Of a stretch of 64,000 bases of DNA, positions 7,253 to 15,818 are shown piece after piece (the stretch's first letter is position 1; the number at the start of each line of letters is the position of its first letter). A model generated the notes under the pieces. The model was given only the letters and a program-made list of their open reading frames with translations, was not told the origin of the DNA and did not search any database. The stretch comes from Catellatospora sp. TT07R-123. GTDB taxonomy: Bacteria > Actinomycetota > Actinomycetes > Mycobacteriales > Micromonosporaceae. Location of the stretch: the NCBI RefSeq assembly GCF_018327705.1, contig NZ_BNEM01000001.1, positions 4,216,001 through 4,280,000 on the forward strand. Reading direction: 5' to 3'. The translations under genes were made by a program, and so were the position numbers.

Positions 7253-10125
7253 CGGTCTCCACTCCCTGCCGTCGACTCGCCCACCAGGGCCAGGAACGCG
7301 TCCTCCAGGCGCCGCCGCGGCGTCACCCGGTCGATGCCGACCCCGGCCTTGACCAGTGCCGTCACCGCGTCGGCGCGGCTCAGGTCGCCGAGGTCGACGA
7401 CCAGCGTCCGCTCCCCGTCGACCGCGTACCCGGCGACGCCGTCGAGGCGGTCCAGGGTGCGGCTGGCCAGGTCGACGTCGGTGACGTCGAGCAGCGTGGT
7501 CGGGCTGTCCCCGACGATCTCCTCGACCCGCCCGGAGGCGACGACCTTGCCCTTGTTCACCACGACCGCGTGGGTGCAGGTCTGCTCGACCTCGGCCAGC
7601 AGATGGCTGGAGACCAGCACCGCCCGCCCGTCCTGGGCGTAGCGCTGGAGCACCCGGCGCATCTCGGCGATCTGCGGCGGGTCGAGCCCGTCCGTCGGCT
7701 CGTCGAGCACCAGCAGCTCCGGCAGGCCGAGCATGGCCTGGGCGACGGCCAGGCGCTGCTTCATACCGTGGCTGTATGTCTTGACCTTGCGGTTGATCGC
7801 GTCGCCGAGCCCGGCGATCTCCAGCGCCTCGCCGAAGCGCGCCTGCTCCCAGGGGCGGCCGGTGGCCTTCCAGTACGCGCGGAGGTTCTGCTCGCCGGTG
7901 AGGTGGGGCAGGAAGCCCGGCCCCTCGACCAGAGCGCCGATGCGCGACAGGACCGGGGCGCCGGGCGCCAGCCGATGCCCGAAGATCAGCACGTCGCCCC
8001 TGGTGGCCTGGGTGAGGCCCATCAGCACCCGCAGGCTGGTGGTCTTGCCCGCGCCGTTGGGCCCGAGCAGGCCCACGACCTGGCCGCGCTCGACGGTGAA
8101 GTCGATGTGGTCGACGGCCACGAAGTCGCCGTACGTCTTGCGCAGGCCGCGCACCCGCAGCGGGGTGTCGGCGTGCTCGGCCACCACCGAGCGGTCCAGC
8201 CGCCGGTTGCGGCGGCGGGCGACCGCGACCGCCGCGAGCAGGCCGACGGCCAGCAGCGCCACCAGGCCGATCAGCACGTACAGCCACAGCGCGTCGGCGG
8301 TGGCGATCGGCGTGGCGGCCACCGTGGGCAACGTCAGGTCGGCGCTGCTGCCCGCGCCGATCCCCACCGTGTACACCGCGGGGGCGACCGGGCCCAGGTA
8401 GGACTGGTCGGCGGTGGCGACAGTCAGGCGCAACCGGTGGCCCGCCTCGATCTCGCGCACGATCGCGGGCAGGACCACCCGCACCGGCTGCGCCTCGGCG
8501 ATGGTGGTGGGCAGGCCGGTGAGCCGGACCGGGGCGATCAGGCCGTTGCTGAGGGTCGCCGAGCCGGCGGGGTCGACGTCGTACAGCTTCACGAACAGCA
8601 CCGCCTCGCCGGTCGGCGACGCGGCCCGGATGCTGACCGTCGGCGAGCCGACGATGGTCAGGTTCTCGTCCAGCGGCGCCGACTCCCAGCGCGCGTGCTG
8701 GCCGGGCAGGTCGGTCACGGCACCGCTCACGAAGCTCGCCAGGGCACCGGCGCTGGGCAGCGACGACAGCGCGGCCGGGGTGCCGTTGGGCGGGTTGGCG
8801 ATGCTGCGCGGCGGCCCGGACAGGCGCACCCGGACCGAGCCGGCGCCGTCCACGCCCGGGTAGTCGGTCACCTGGTAGCCGGTGGCCATGGTGCCCCGGT
8901 CGACGGCGTCGAGGCCGGTGATCCGCGAGTAGGTGAACGTGTCGGCCGGGGCCGCGCCGTCGCCCTTCAAGCCGTCGTTCTTCAGATACCGGTCGAACCA
9001 CTGCGCGGTCAGGTACTTGAGCCGGTCCTGGTCCGACTGCGGGCCTTCGCCGCCGTCGTGGCCACCGGTGAACCAGGCCACCCGGACCGGGGTGCCCTTC
9101 GCGGCGATGCCGCGCGCGTTGGCGTCGGCCTCCGACAGCGGGAACAGCGAGTCGGCGGCGCCCTGGATCAGCAGCGTGGGCGCCTTGATCCGGTCGAGCA
9201 CCGAGGCCGGGCTGCTGGCGGTCAGCAGCTCGCGGGCCGGGGCGTCCAGGCGCCCGGTGGTGGCGATGCGCAGGTACGTCTGGCAGACGTCCTCGGCCCA
9301 GCGGCCGCACTGCGGGTTCCCGGCGGCGCTCGGCGCGCCGCCCTCCGCGCCGCTCAGCGCCGTGGCGTCGGTGCCGCCGCCGAGGCTGAGGCCGCCGCGG
9401 CCGCCGCCGGTGCCCGAGCCGAAGAAGATGCCGGCCCAGGACTGCTTGAAGACGCCGTCGTAGCTGATCGCCTCGTCGGCCGCCGGGTCGCCGGTGGCGG
9501 GCTGGACCGACTGCGCGAACAGCGAGCGGCCCAGGTCGTTCCAGGTGATCATGGGGACGATCGCGTCGACCCGGTGGTCGTACGCGGCCAGCAGCAGCGA
9601 CAGCGCGCCGCCGTACGAGCCGCCGAGCACGCCCACGCGCGGGTCGCCCGAGCCGTCGAGCCTGATCTCGGGGCGTTCGGCGAGGTGGTCCAGCAGGCGG
9701 CTGGCGTCGCGGACCTCATAGTCGGGGGCGTCGAGGTGGATCTGGCCGGTGCTGGCGCCGAAGCCGCGCGCGGTCCAGGTGAGCACGGCGTACCCGAGCC
9801 CGGCCAGGTCCTCGGCGTCGGCCGTGACGCTCTCCTTCGTCCCGCCGAACCCGTGCGCGAGCAGCAGCGCGGGCACCCGGTGCCCTGCCGAGGCGTCCTT
9901 GGGCAGGTAGAGGCGGGTGTCGAGGGTGACCGACTCGGTGCCGTCAGGGCCCGAGCGCACGGTCACCCGCTCGTCGACGGTCCGGTACGCCGTCGGGGTC
10001 GGCCAGGCCGCCCAGACGGCCGCGGCCGCGAGCAGCACCACCGCCGTGCCGAGGCCGATCCACCGTCTCCGGCTCCACCGGCCGGCACCTGTCCGAGCCC
10101 ACCACCGGGCCGCGAGCGCGCGCAT
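7249..10125 (-). CDS. CocE/S15-type hydrolase fused to ABC exporter ATPase
   Basis: 958-residue fusion, counted from the ATG at 10125 (MRALAARWW). Order: N-terminal membrane anchor (about residues 22-42); alpha/beta-hydrolase of the X-Pro dipeptidyl-peptidase/CocE group with nucleophile motif GGSYGG (Ser near 170) and a following HDGGEGP stretch that may supply the His; a C-terminal jelly-roll; a transmembrane helix near 612-635; then a full ABC ATPase with Walker A LLGPNGAGKTT (about 680-690), signature YSHGMKQR in place of LSGGQ, and Walker B ELLVLDEPTDGLDPP. The hydrolase is predicted outside the membrane and the ATPase inside, joined by the second helix. The permease follows with a 4-bp overlap. 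The hydrolase may process what the transporter moves, or may trim peptides or esters; this is inference. Confidence 0.88.
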   Translation of the reverse strand: MRALAARWWARTGAGRWSRRRWIGLGTAVVLLAAAAVWAAWPTPTAYRTVDERVTVRSGPDGTESVTLDTRLYLPKDASAGHRVPALLLAHGFGGTKESVTADAEDLAGLGYAVLTWTARGFGASTGQIHLDAPDYEVRDASRLLDHLAERPEIRLDGSGDPRVGVLGGSYGGALSLLLAAYDHRVDAIVPMITWNDLGRSLFAQSVQPATGDPAADEAISYDGVFKQSWAGIFFGSGTGGGRGGLSLGGGTDATALSGAEGGAPSAAGNPQCGRWAEDVCQTYLRIATTGRLDAPARELLTASSPASVLDRIKAPTLLIQGAADSLFPLSEADANARGIAAKGTPVRVAWFTGGHDGGEGPQSDQDRLKYLTAQWFDRYLKNDGLKGDGAAPADTFTYSRITGLDAVDRGTMATGYQVTDYPGVDGAGSVRVRLSGPPRSIANPPNGTPAALSSLPSAGALASFVSGAVTDLPGQHARWESAPLDENLTIVGSPTVSIRAASPTGEAVLFVKLYDVDPAGSATLSNGLIAPVRLTGLPTTIAEAQPVRVVLPAIVREIEAGHRLRLTVATADQSYLGPVAPAVYTVGIGAGSSADLTLPTVAATPIATADALWLYVLIGLVALLAVGLLAAVAVARRRNRRLDRSVVAEHADTPLRVRGLRKTYGDFVAVDHIDFTVERGQVVGLLGPNGAGKTTSLRVLMGLTQATRGDVLIFGHRLAPGAPVLSRIGALVEGPGFLPHLTGEQNLRAYWKATGRPWEQARFGEALEIAGLGDAINRKVKTYSHGMKQRLAVAQAMLGLPELLVLDEPTDGLDPPQIAEMRRVLQRYAQDGRAVLVSSHLLAEVEQTCTHAVVVNKGKVVASGRVEEIVGDSPTTLLDVTDVDLASRTLDRLDGVAGYAVDGERTLVVDLGDLSRADAVTALVKAGVGIDRVTPRRRLEDAFLALVGESTAGSGDR

Positions 10126-10243
10126 GACCGCCACAGTACGGCGGCACCCCCGCCCACCCATCGGGGAGAACCCGGACGGTTGCTGAGAGTTCTTTCAGCC
10201 CCCTTCCGGCCACCTTTCACACACCCTGATCGGGCCGGTTGAG

Positions 10244-10308
10244 AAGATCACCGGTTTCGGTCAGAACGCGCGCTCAGCGCGCAGGCTTCGACCGCAAACA
10301 GCGATCTT
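10244..10308. repeat. palindromic repeat family B, copy 1
   Basis: Imperfect inverted repeat running from AAGATC to GATCTT, with inner arms like TTTCGGTCAGAA and TTCGACCGCAAACAG and a GCGCGCTCAGCGCGC inner hairpin. Related copies lie at 18883-18946 and 35196-35258. All three are intergenic and share AAGATC-N-CG-GGTC and GACCG-AAA-CG-GATC blocks. Confidence 0.7.
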
Positions 10309-10333
10309 GTCCACCCCCCGCACGCGCGGAAGG

Positions 10334-10735
10334 TCAGCGGGCGCGGGTGCGGGAGCCGCGGAGGCGGCGGAGGCGGCCGACCAGGACCGGGTCGTGCTCC
10401 AGCGCGGCGGGGTTGTCCAGCAGCGCGTTGAGGACCTGGTAGTAGCGGGTCGAGGAGAGCTCGAACCGGTCGCGGATGGCCTGCTCCTTGGCGCCCGCGT
10501 GGCGCCACCACTGCCGCTCGAAGTCGAGGATGCCGCGCTCCCGCTCGGTCAGCCCCTCCTCGGGGACGACGACCGCGGCGACCCCGGCGGGCCGGTCGGA
10601 GTCGATCTCGTCGTCGAGCTCGACCGAGGGCGCGACGTCGTGCGGCGCGGGTTCTCGGCGGGTGGTCTCGGGCAGGAGCGGGAGTTCCTCCAGGGCCGCG
10701 CCGTCGGTACGTGAGCGCTGCCTGATCTGCTCCAT
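10334..10735 (-). CDS. DUF3263 domain protein
   Basis: 133-residue actinobacterial protein. The C-terminal half carries the DUF3263 signature: ERGILDFERQWW, then AGAKEQAIRDRF, then STRYYQVLNALLDNPAAL. This is a predicted helix-turn-helix-like small domain seen in many actinobacteria, often near developmental or regulatory loci; its biochemical role is not established. The N-terminal 60 residues are acidic and proline-rich. Monocistronic: a strong terminator hairpin stands upstream at 10830-10878 and a family B repeat downstream. Confidence 0.85.
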   Translation of the reverse strand: MEQIRQRSRTDGAALEELPLLPETTRREPAPHDVAPSVELDDEIDSDRPAGVAAVVVPEEGLTERERGILDFERQWWRHAGAKEQAIRDRFELSSTRYYQVLNALLDNPAALEHDPVLVGRLRRLRGSRTRAR

Positions 10736-10829
10736 TTTGTCCCCTCCCGCGAGCCGCGCCCAACGAGTCTAGGTGCGCTGCCGAGATCAACGAAAGACCC
10801 GTGAGCAGGCTTGTTACGTCACAAAAGCG

Positions 10830-10878
10830 CCCGGCGACCCGGGGCTCCAGCCAAGTGCTGGATACCCGGGTCGCCGGG
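10830..10878 (-). terminator. rho-independent-like hairpin after ABC operon
   Basis: Perfect 14-bp inverted repeat (CCCGGCGACCCGGG and CCCGGGTCGCCGGG) with a nested CCAGC/GCTGG pair in the loop. It lies 37 bp past the stop of the minus-strand permease gene that ends at 10915 and before DUF3263. There is only a short T-rich stretch (GCTTTTGTGA) after it, so it is a GC-rich actinobacterial-type terminator rather than a classical one. Confidence 0.75.
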
Positions 10879-10914
10879 GATCATGCGTACCCGAAAGTGA
10901 GCAATATCGCTCGG

Positions 10915-11910
10915 TCAGGCGATGTCGCGGCGCTTGATCTGCCAGAAGGCGACCACCGCAAGCACCAGGGCGGCGGCCAGCGCGATCGAGCCGGTGCCCT
11001 CCCAGGTCAGCGTCCTGGTCTCCGGCAGACACGGGCCGGGACCGGTGCAGTCGACGCTCCAGTTCTGGACGATGTACTGCTTGTCCATCCAGGCCATCAG
11101 GTGCGACGGCAGCAGGTATGCCTCCAGGAACGGCACCTGGAGCAGCCCCAGCACGATGCCCAGGCCGACCTGCCCCACGATGATCACGCCCAGCGCCACG
11201 CCGAGTGCCACGCCGGTGTGCCGCCCGAGCGTGGCCAGCAGGAAGCCGACGATCCCGACGGCCAGCACCAGGCCGAGCCCGCGCAGCCCGGTCAGCCCGA
11301 GCGACTGCCAGGTGCCGGATGTCATCCCGTCGGTGCTGCCGCGCAGCTGCGCGGTCAGCCAGAACGCGCCCGTCCACAGCGCGAGGCTGACCGCGCTGAT
11401 GGCGGTCAGCCAGCCCGCCAACACCGCGAGCTTGGTGCTGAGCACCTGGATGCGGCGCGGCCGCCAGGTGAGCAGGGTCATCATGGAGCCGGTGCTCCAC
11501 TCCGCCCCGACGAACGACGCACCGATCACGAACGCGATCACGGCGAGCAGGGCCGCCCACACCGTGATCAGCGGGGAGAAGTCCTTCTTGAAGATGAACG
11601 TGCTCGGCAGGTCGGGCGTGAACCACTCGCGCTGCGGCTCCATGTCCTGGGCGCACATGTCCGCCTCGGGGGTGCCCTCGGTGACCGACTTGCAGCGCAG
11701 GTCGTGCTCGGTGTGCCACTGCACGACCGAGTCCTCGTAGTTGCGCTGCGCCTGGGCCTCGGCGGCGGCGATCCGCTGCGGCGAGACCTTCTCGTTGTTG
11801 AGGAAGATCGCCGCGGCGATGATCGCGAACAGGGCGACCGCGATCACCAGCAGCCATTTGATGAGGCGGCGCTTGAGGAAGCGGCGCCGCTCCGCGCGGA
11901 CGAGACTCAT
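10915..11910 (-). CDS. ABC-2-type transporter permease
   Basis: 331-residue integral membrane protein. A basic N-terminus (MSLVRAERRRFLKRR) precedes TM1 at about 18-38. A large extracytoplasmic domain (about 40-125) contains two cysteines, and five further membrane segments follow. It ends in RRDIA, resembling other ABC-2 permeases. Its start overlaps the stop of the ATPase gene by 4 bp, so the two make one export system. A second extracytoplasmic loop with two cysteines (SVDCTGPGPCLPE) could be disulfide-linked. Substrate unknown. Confidence 0.85.
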   Translation of the reverse strand: MSLVRAERRRFLKRRLIKWLLVIAVALFAIIAAAIFLNNEKVSPQRIAAAEAQAQRNYEDSVVQWHTEHDLRCKSVTEGTPEADMCAQDMEPQREWFTPDLPSTFIFKKDFSPLITVWAALLAVIAFVIGASFVGAEWSTGSMMTLLTWRPRRIQVLSTKLAVLAGWLTAISAVSLALWTGAFWLTAQLRGSTDGMTSGTWQSLGLTGLRGLGLVLAVGIVGFLLATLGRHTGVALGVALGVIIVGQVGLGIVLGLLQVPFLEAYLLPSHLMAWMDKQYIVQNWSVDCTGPGPCLPETRTLTWEGTGSIALAAALVLAVVAFWQIKRRDIA

Positions 11911-12890
11911 GCGGCCACCCCGTTCTGCTCCGGCTTCACGCTGTTGTCGACCTGGCGGGCCTGGCCGGGCACCGGGGCGGTGCCGGTCAGCTCCAGGAAG
12001 ACGTCCTCGAGGTCGACCGCGATCGGCGCCAGCTCGCTGACGTATAGCTGGCGCTCGGCCAGCAGGCGCGACACCAGCGCGGGCTTGTCCACGTTCGACA
12101 GCATCAGGTGGTCGGGCTCGGTCTGCACGCTGATACCGGCGCCGGACAGCACCGCCGCGGCCGCGGCCAGGTCGGTGACGGCCTCCAGCCGGACCCGCAC
12201 CTGGTTGGTCGAGTGGGCCTGCAGCACCTCTGCGACCGGACCGGCCGCGACGCGGCGGCCCAGCGAGATGATGGTGACGCTGTCACAGATCAGCTGCACC
12301 TCGCCCAGGATGTGGCTGGACAGCATGACGGTCATGCCGCCCGCCGACAGCGCGGCCATCATGTCGCGCATCTCGCGGATGCCGCCCGGGTCGAGACCGT
12401 TGGCGGGCTCGTCGAGGATGAGCAGCTTCGGCTGCTTGAGCAGGGCCGAGGCGACGGCCAGGCGCTGCTTCATGCCGAGGGAGTAGGTCTTGACCCGCTC
12501 CTTGGCGCGGTCGCGCAGGCCGACCAGCTCCAGCGCCCAGTCGACCCGGGCCTGCGGCAGGTTGCCCGCGTCGGCCAGCAGCGACAGGGTGTCGTTCGCG
12601 CTGAAGTGCGGGAAGAACTGGGGGCTCTCCACGATCGCGCCGACCTCGCCGATGACCTCGGGCAGCGCCTGCGGCACCGGGCGGCCGAGCAGCCGCATGT
12701 CACCGCTGTCGGGCCGGATCAGGCCGAGCAGCGTGCGCAGCGTCGTGGTCTTGCCGGAGCCGTTCGGGCCGAGGAAGCCGTGCACCTGGCCGGCTTCGAC
12801 GTACATCTCGAAGCCGTCCAGCGCCCGTCGGGGGCCACCCCGGGCGCGGTACGTCTTGCGCAGGCCTTGGATCTCCAAGACAGCGGTCAC
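11907..12890 (-). CDS. ABC exporter ATP-binding protein
   Basis: 327 residues. Walker A FLGPNGSGKTTTLR lies near residue 40, the signature is YSLGMKQRLAVA, Walker B is KLLILDEPANGLDPGG, and the switch His is in LSSHILGEV. A C-terminal extension of about 90 residues is typical of drug/lantibiotic-type (DrrA/CcmA) exporters. It is translated together with the permease downstream (4-bp overlap). It resembles but is distinct from the ATPase domain of the hydrolase fusion at 7.2-10.1 kb, so the window has two exporters of one superfamily within 6 kb. Confidence 0.9.
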   Translation of the reverse strand: MTAVLEIQGLRKTYRARGGPRRALDGFEMYVEAGQVHGFLGPNGSGKTTTLRTLLGLIRPDSGDMRLLGRPVPQALPEVIGEVGAIVESPQFFPHFSANDTLSLLADAGNLPQARVDWALELVGLRDRAKERVKTYSLGMKQRLAVASALLKQPKLLILDEPANGLDPGGIREMRDMMAALSAGGMTVMLSSHILGEVQLICDSVTIISLGRRVAAGPVAEVLQAHSTNQVRVRLEAVTDLAAAAAVLSGAGISVQTEPDHLMLSNVDKPALVSRLLAERQLYVSELAPIAVDLEDVFLELTGTAPVPGQARQVDNSVKPEQNGVAA

Positions 12891-12965
12891 GGGGACCTCC
12901 TAGTCGACGGTGACCCCCGCACCCTACTGGGTATGCAGCATTGCCACAGCCCCGAATTCCCTGCG

Positions 12966-13751
12966 TCAGGCCACGATTACGTGCAGTCCCGCCGCGCGGA
13001 AGGACTCGACCAGTGCGGGGTCGGCGCCGGAGTCGGTGATCAGGGTCTCGATCCGCTCCACCGGGCAGATCCGGGCGAAGGCGTGGCTGCCCAGCTTGGA
13101 CGCGTCGGCGATGATGGCGACCCGCTTGGCCCGCGCGACCATCAGCGAGTTCATCGCGGCCTCGCCCTCGTGGTGGGCGGCCGCGCCCAGCGCCACGTCG
13201 ATGGCGTCGACCCCGAGCAGCGCCAGGTCGAGGGTCACCTCGCGCAGGATGCCGCCGCCCAGCGGCCCGACCAGCTCGAACGACTGCGGCCGGACCACGC
13301 CGCCGGTCACCACGATCTTCATCCGGGACCGGACCAGCAGCTCGTTGGCGATGTTGAGCGCGTTGGTGACCACGGTCAGCTGCGCGCCGTCGGAGACCGA
13401 GTTGAGCTCGGGGCGTACGGCGAGGGCGCGGGCGACCTCGGTGGTGGTGGTGCCGCCGTTGAGGCCGACCACCATCCCGGGCTGGACCAGCGACGCCGCG
13501 GCCGCGCCGATGCGCTGCTTCTCCGCGGAGTGCTTGGCCGTCTTGTAGCGCAGCGGCAGGTCGTAGGAGACCCCGCTGGCCACCGCACCACCCCGGGTAC
13601 GCGTGATCATCTGCTGCTGGGCGAGCTGGTCGAAGTCGCGGCGGATGGTCGCCTGCGAGACGTCGAGCCGCTCGGCGGCCTCCTCGACGCTTATCCGCCC
13701 GGAGTCGGTGAGCAGTTCCAGCAGCGCGTTCCAGCGGGCGTACCGGTCCAC
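12966..13751 (-). CDS. DeoR/GlpR-family transcriptional regulator
   Basis: Repressor-type regulator of about 261 residues. It has an N-terminal winged helix (residues 1-55; ISVEEAAERLDVSQATIRRD is the recognition region), then a sugar-phosphate sensor domain with GLNGGTTTTEVAR and VTNALNIANEL as phosphate-binding loops. The GTG at 13751 is chosen because GGAGGA precedes it; an upstream ATG at 13793 would add 14 residues. It is divergent from the amino-sugar operon starting at 13939, and an AgaR-like role as its regulator is the natural inference. The inducer is probably a phosphorylated amino sugar or ketose. Confidence 0.88.
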   Translation of the reverse strand: MDRYARWNALLELLTDSGRISVEEAAERLDVSQATIRRDFDQLAQQQMITRTRGGAVASGVSYDLPLRYKTAKHSAEKQRIGAAAASLVQPGMVVGLNGGTTTTEVARALAVRPELNSVSDGAQLTVVTNALNIANELLVRSRMKIVVTGGVVRPQSFELVGPLGGGILREVTLDLALLGVDAIDVALGAAAHHEGEAAMNSLMVARAKRVAIIADASKLGSHAFARICPVERIETLITDSGADPALVESFRAAGLHVIVA

Positions 13752-13938
13752 CGATCCTCCGTATGCGCATCCGATGAGCAGATGCGTGCACACTAGTGCG
13801 CGAAACCGGCCCGTGCAACGCCATGTGCTGCGCGTATGTGATGCTCAGGTTGCCATCCGGAGGCCTGTCGCGCAGAATAGCGCGCGAAAACCCTGACTTT
13901 CGAACTGATCTGCGCAGCAGAGCGCGTTGGGAGTGCCG
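13752..13938. promoter_or_regulatory. divergent control region, DeoR regulator / amino-sugar operon
   Basis: 187 bp between two divergent starts. A GCGCGAAAC-type word occurs at about 13798-13806 and again as GCGCGAAAACC at 13882-13892, and a further CGCGCAGAATAG lies close by. These direct repeats are candidate DeoR operators. No dasR-type TGGTCTAGACCA site is visible. The SD for the plus-strand gene is GGGAG at 13929-13933. Promoter hexamers were not assigned with confidence. Confidence 0.45.
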
Positions 13939-14814
13939 ATGTCGTACGTCGCCGAGGAGATTGTCAGCCAACCCGACCTGTGGCTACGCGCGGCAGACGC
14001 GGCAGGCGGCGTGACGGCGGCACTGCCCCGACCCGGCGAGCGCGTGGCCGTGGTCGGCTGCGGCACGTCCTGGTTCATGGCCATGGCGTACGCCGCCCTG
14101 CGCGAAGCCTCCGGCCAGGGCGAGACCGACGCCTTCGCCGGATCCGAGTTCCCCATCGCCCGGCCGTACGACCGGATCGTCGCGATCACGCGCTCCGGCA
14201 CCACCACCGAGGTCCTGGACATCCTCAAGGCGGCGGGTGCCCGCAGCACCGTGCTGGTCGGCGACGTCGACACCCCGGCCGTGACGCTGGCCCGCGACGT
14301 CGTCGCGCTGCCCTGGGCCGACGAGCGCTCGGTCGTGCAGACCCGCTTCGCCACCAGCGCGCTCGCCCTGCTGCGCGCCGGTCTCGGCGAGGACCTGAGC
14401 TCGGCCGCCGCCGACGCCCGGCGCGCGCTGGAGCTGCCGCTGCCGCTGGACCCGGCCGCGATCGAGCAGGTCACCTTCGTGGGCCGGGGCTGGACCAACG
14501 GCCTGGCCCAGGAGGCCGCGCTCAAGTGCCGCGAGGCGGCCGCGTTCTGGACCGAGGCCTACCCGGCGATGGACTACCGGCACGGTCCCATCTCGATCAG
14601 CACGACCGGGCGCGCGGTGTGGGCGTTCGGCGAGGTCCCGGCCGGGCTGCGCGGCGACGTCGAGGCGACCGGGGCGCGGTTCGTACACGAGCCGGGCCTG
14701 GACCCGATGGCCCACCTGATCGTCGCGCAGCGCTTCGCCGTCGCGCTGGCCGAGCACAAGGGCCTGAACCCCGACGCGCCGCGGCACCTCAGCCGCTCGG
14801 TGATCCTGCCGTGA
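13939..14814 (+). CDS. SIS-domain sugar isomerase/deaminase (AgaS/GlmS-like)
   Basis: 291 residues with two SIS halves. The first has GCGTSWFMA and TRSGTTTEVLD, the phosphosugar-binding serine/threonine loop. The second has the GlmS-type segment FWTEAYPAMDYRHGP, where the conserved E and H serve in ring opening and isomerisation. No glutaminase domain is present, so it uses no glutamine. Expected to deaminate/isomerise an amino-sugar 6-phosphate (glucosamine- or galactosamine-6-phosphate). The ATG at 13939 has GGGAG five bases upstream, better than the TTG at 13927. First gene of a four-gene operon, overlapping the kinase gene by 4 bp. Confidence 0.88.
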   Translation: MSYVAEEIVSQPDLWLRAADAAGGVTAALPRPGERVAVVGCGTSWFMAMAYAALREASGQGETDAFAGSEFPIARPYDRIVAITRSGTTTEVLDILKAAGARSTVLVGDVDTPAVTLARDVVALPWADERSVVQTRFATSALALLRAGLGEDLSSAAADARRALELPLPLDPAAIEQVTFVGRGWTNGLAQEAALKCREAAAFWTEAYPAMDYRHGPISISTTGRAVWAFGEVPAGLRGDVEATGARFVHEPGLDPMAHLIVAQRFAVALAEHKGLNPDAPRHLSRSVILP

Positions 14815-15818
14815 CCGCGCCGGGCCGCACGAGGAAGAAGGCCGCCACCGGCGGCACCGACGTCGTCGTCTCCATCGACGTCGGCGGCACCGGCATCAAG
14901 TGCGCCCTGGTCGACGCCCAGCACCGGGTGCGCCATACCGAACGGCACGCCACCGGCGCCGAGCGCGGCCCGCAGGCCGTGCTGGAGACCATCCTCGACA
15001 TCGCCGCCAGCCTGGCCGCCACCGCCCACGCACAGGGCTGGCGACCGATCGCGGCGGGCGTCGTGGTGCCCGGCATCGTGGACGAACAGGCGGGCGTGGC
15101 CCGCTGGTCGTCCAACATCGGCTTCCGCGACGTGCCGCTGCGCGACGCGGTGGTCGAGCGCACCGGCCTGCCCACGGCCGTGGGCCACGACGTGCGCGCC
15201 GGGGGTATGGCCGAAGCCCGCCTCGGCGCCGGCCGCGGCCGCCGCCACGTGCTCGTGGTGCCCATCGGCACCGGCATAGCCGCCGCCCACGTCGTCGACG
15301 GCACGGTCCTGTCCGGTGCGCACGGCGCCGCCGGGGAGATCGGCCACATCGTGGTCCGCCCGCAGGGCCCGGCCTGCCCCTGCGGCCTGCGCGGCTGCCT
15401 GGAGGCCGTCGCCTCGGCGCGGGCCGTGCAGCTGCGCTACACCGAGCTGACCGGCACCACCGCCACCGCAGCCGAGGTCGCCGCCCGCCTGGGCGCCGAC
15501 CCCCACGCCGACCAGGTATGGGCCGAGACCGTCGACGCGCTGGCCGACGGCCTGCTCACCGGCCAGGCCCTGTTCGACCCCGAGCTGGTCATCATCGGCG
15601 GCGGCCTGGCCGAGTCCGGCGAGGCCCTGCTCGCGCCGCTGCGCGAGTCCCTGGCCGCGAAGGTGACCTTCCACCGGCTGCCCGAGATCGTGCGCGCCCA
15701 GCTCGGCGACGAGGCGGGCAGCCTCGGCGCCGCCCTGATGGCGCTGGACCTGGTCGGCAGCGCCGGGCACAGCAAGGACCCCGACGCCGTCGACAAGCGA
15801 ATCGAGGAGAAGGCGTGA
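14811..15818 (+). CDS. ROK-family sugar kinase
   Basis: 335 residues from GTG 14811. N-terminal ATP-binding DVGGTGIK (about residue 22) is followed by the ROK signature with GEIGHIVV and the zinc knuckle CPCGLRGCLE. Catalytic Asp is expected in GHDVRAGGMAEARLGAG. There is no N-terminal winged helix, so this is a kinase and not a NagC-type repressor. In this operon it most likely phosphorylates N-acetyl-glucosamine or -galactosamine before deacetylation. It starts inside the stop of the SIS gene (GTGA) and ends inside the start of nagA (GTGA), so translation is coupled on both sides. Confidence 0.9.
   Translation: MTAPGRTRKKAATGGTDVVVSIDVGGTGIKCALVDAQHRVRHTERHATGAERGPQAVLETILDIAASLAATAHAQGWRPIAAGVVVPGIVDEQAGVARWSSNIGFRDVPLRDAVVERTGLPTAVGHDVRAGGMAEARLGAGRGRRHVLVVPIGTGIAAAHVVDGTVLSGAHGAAGEIGHIVVRPQGPACPCGLRGCLEAVASARAVQLRYTELTGTTATAAEVAARLGADPHADQVWAETVDALADGLLTGQALFDPELVIIGGGLAESGEALLAPLRESLAAKVTFHRLPEIVRAQLGDEAGSLGAALMALDLVGSAGHSKDPDAVDKRIEEKA

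Noticed and set aside
13752-13938. DasR (GlcNAc) operator in the amino-sugar promoter
   Set aside because: No sequence resembling the dre palindrome is visible; the DeoR gene is the likelier regulator.
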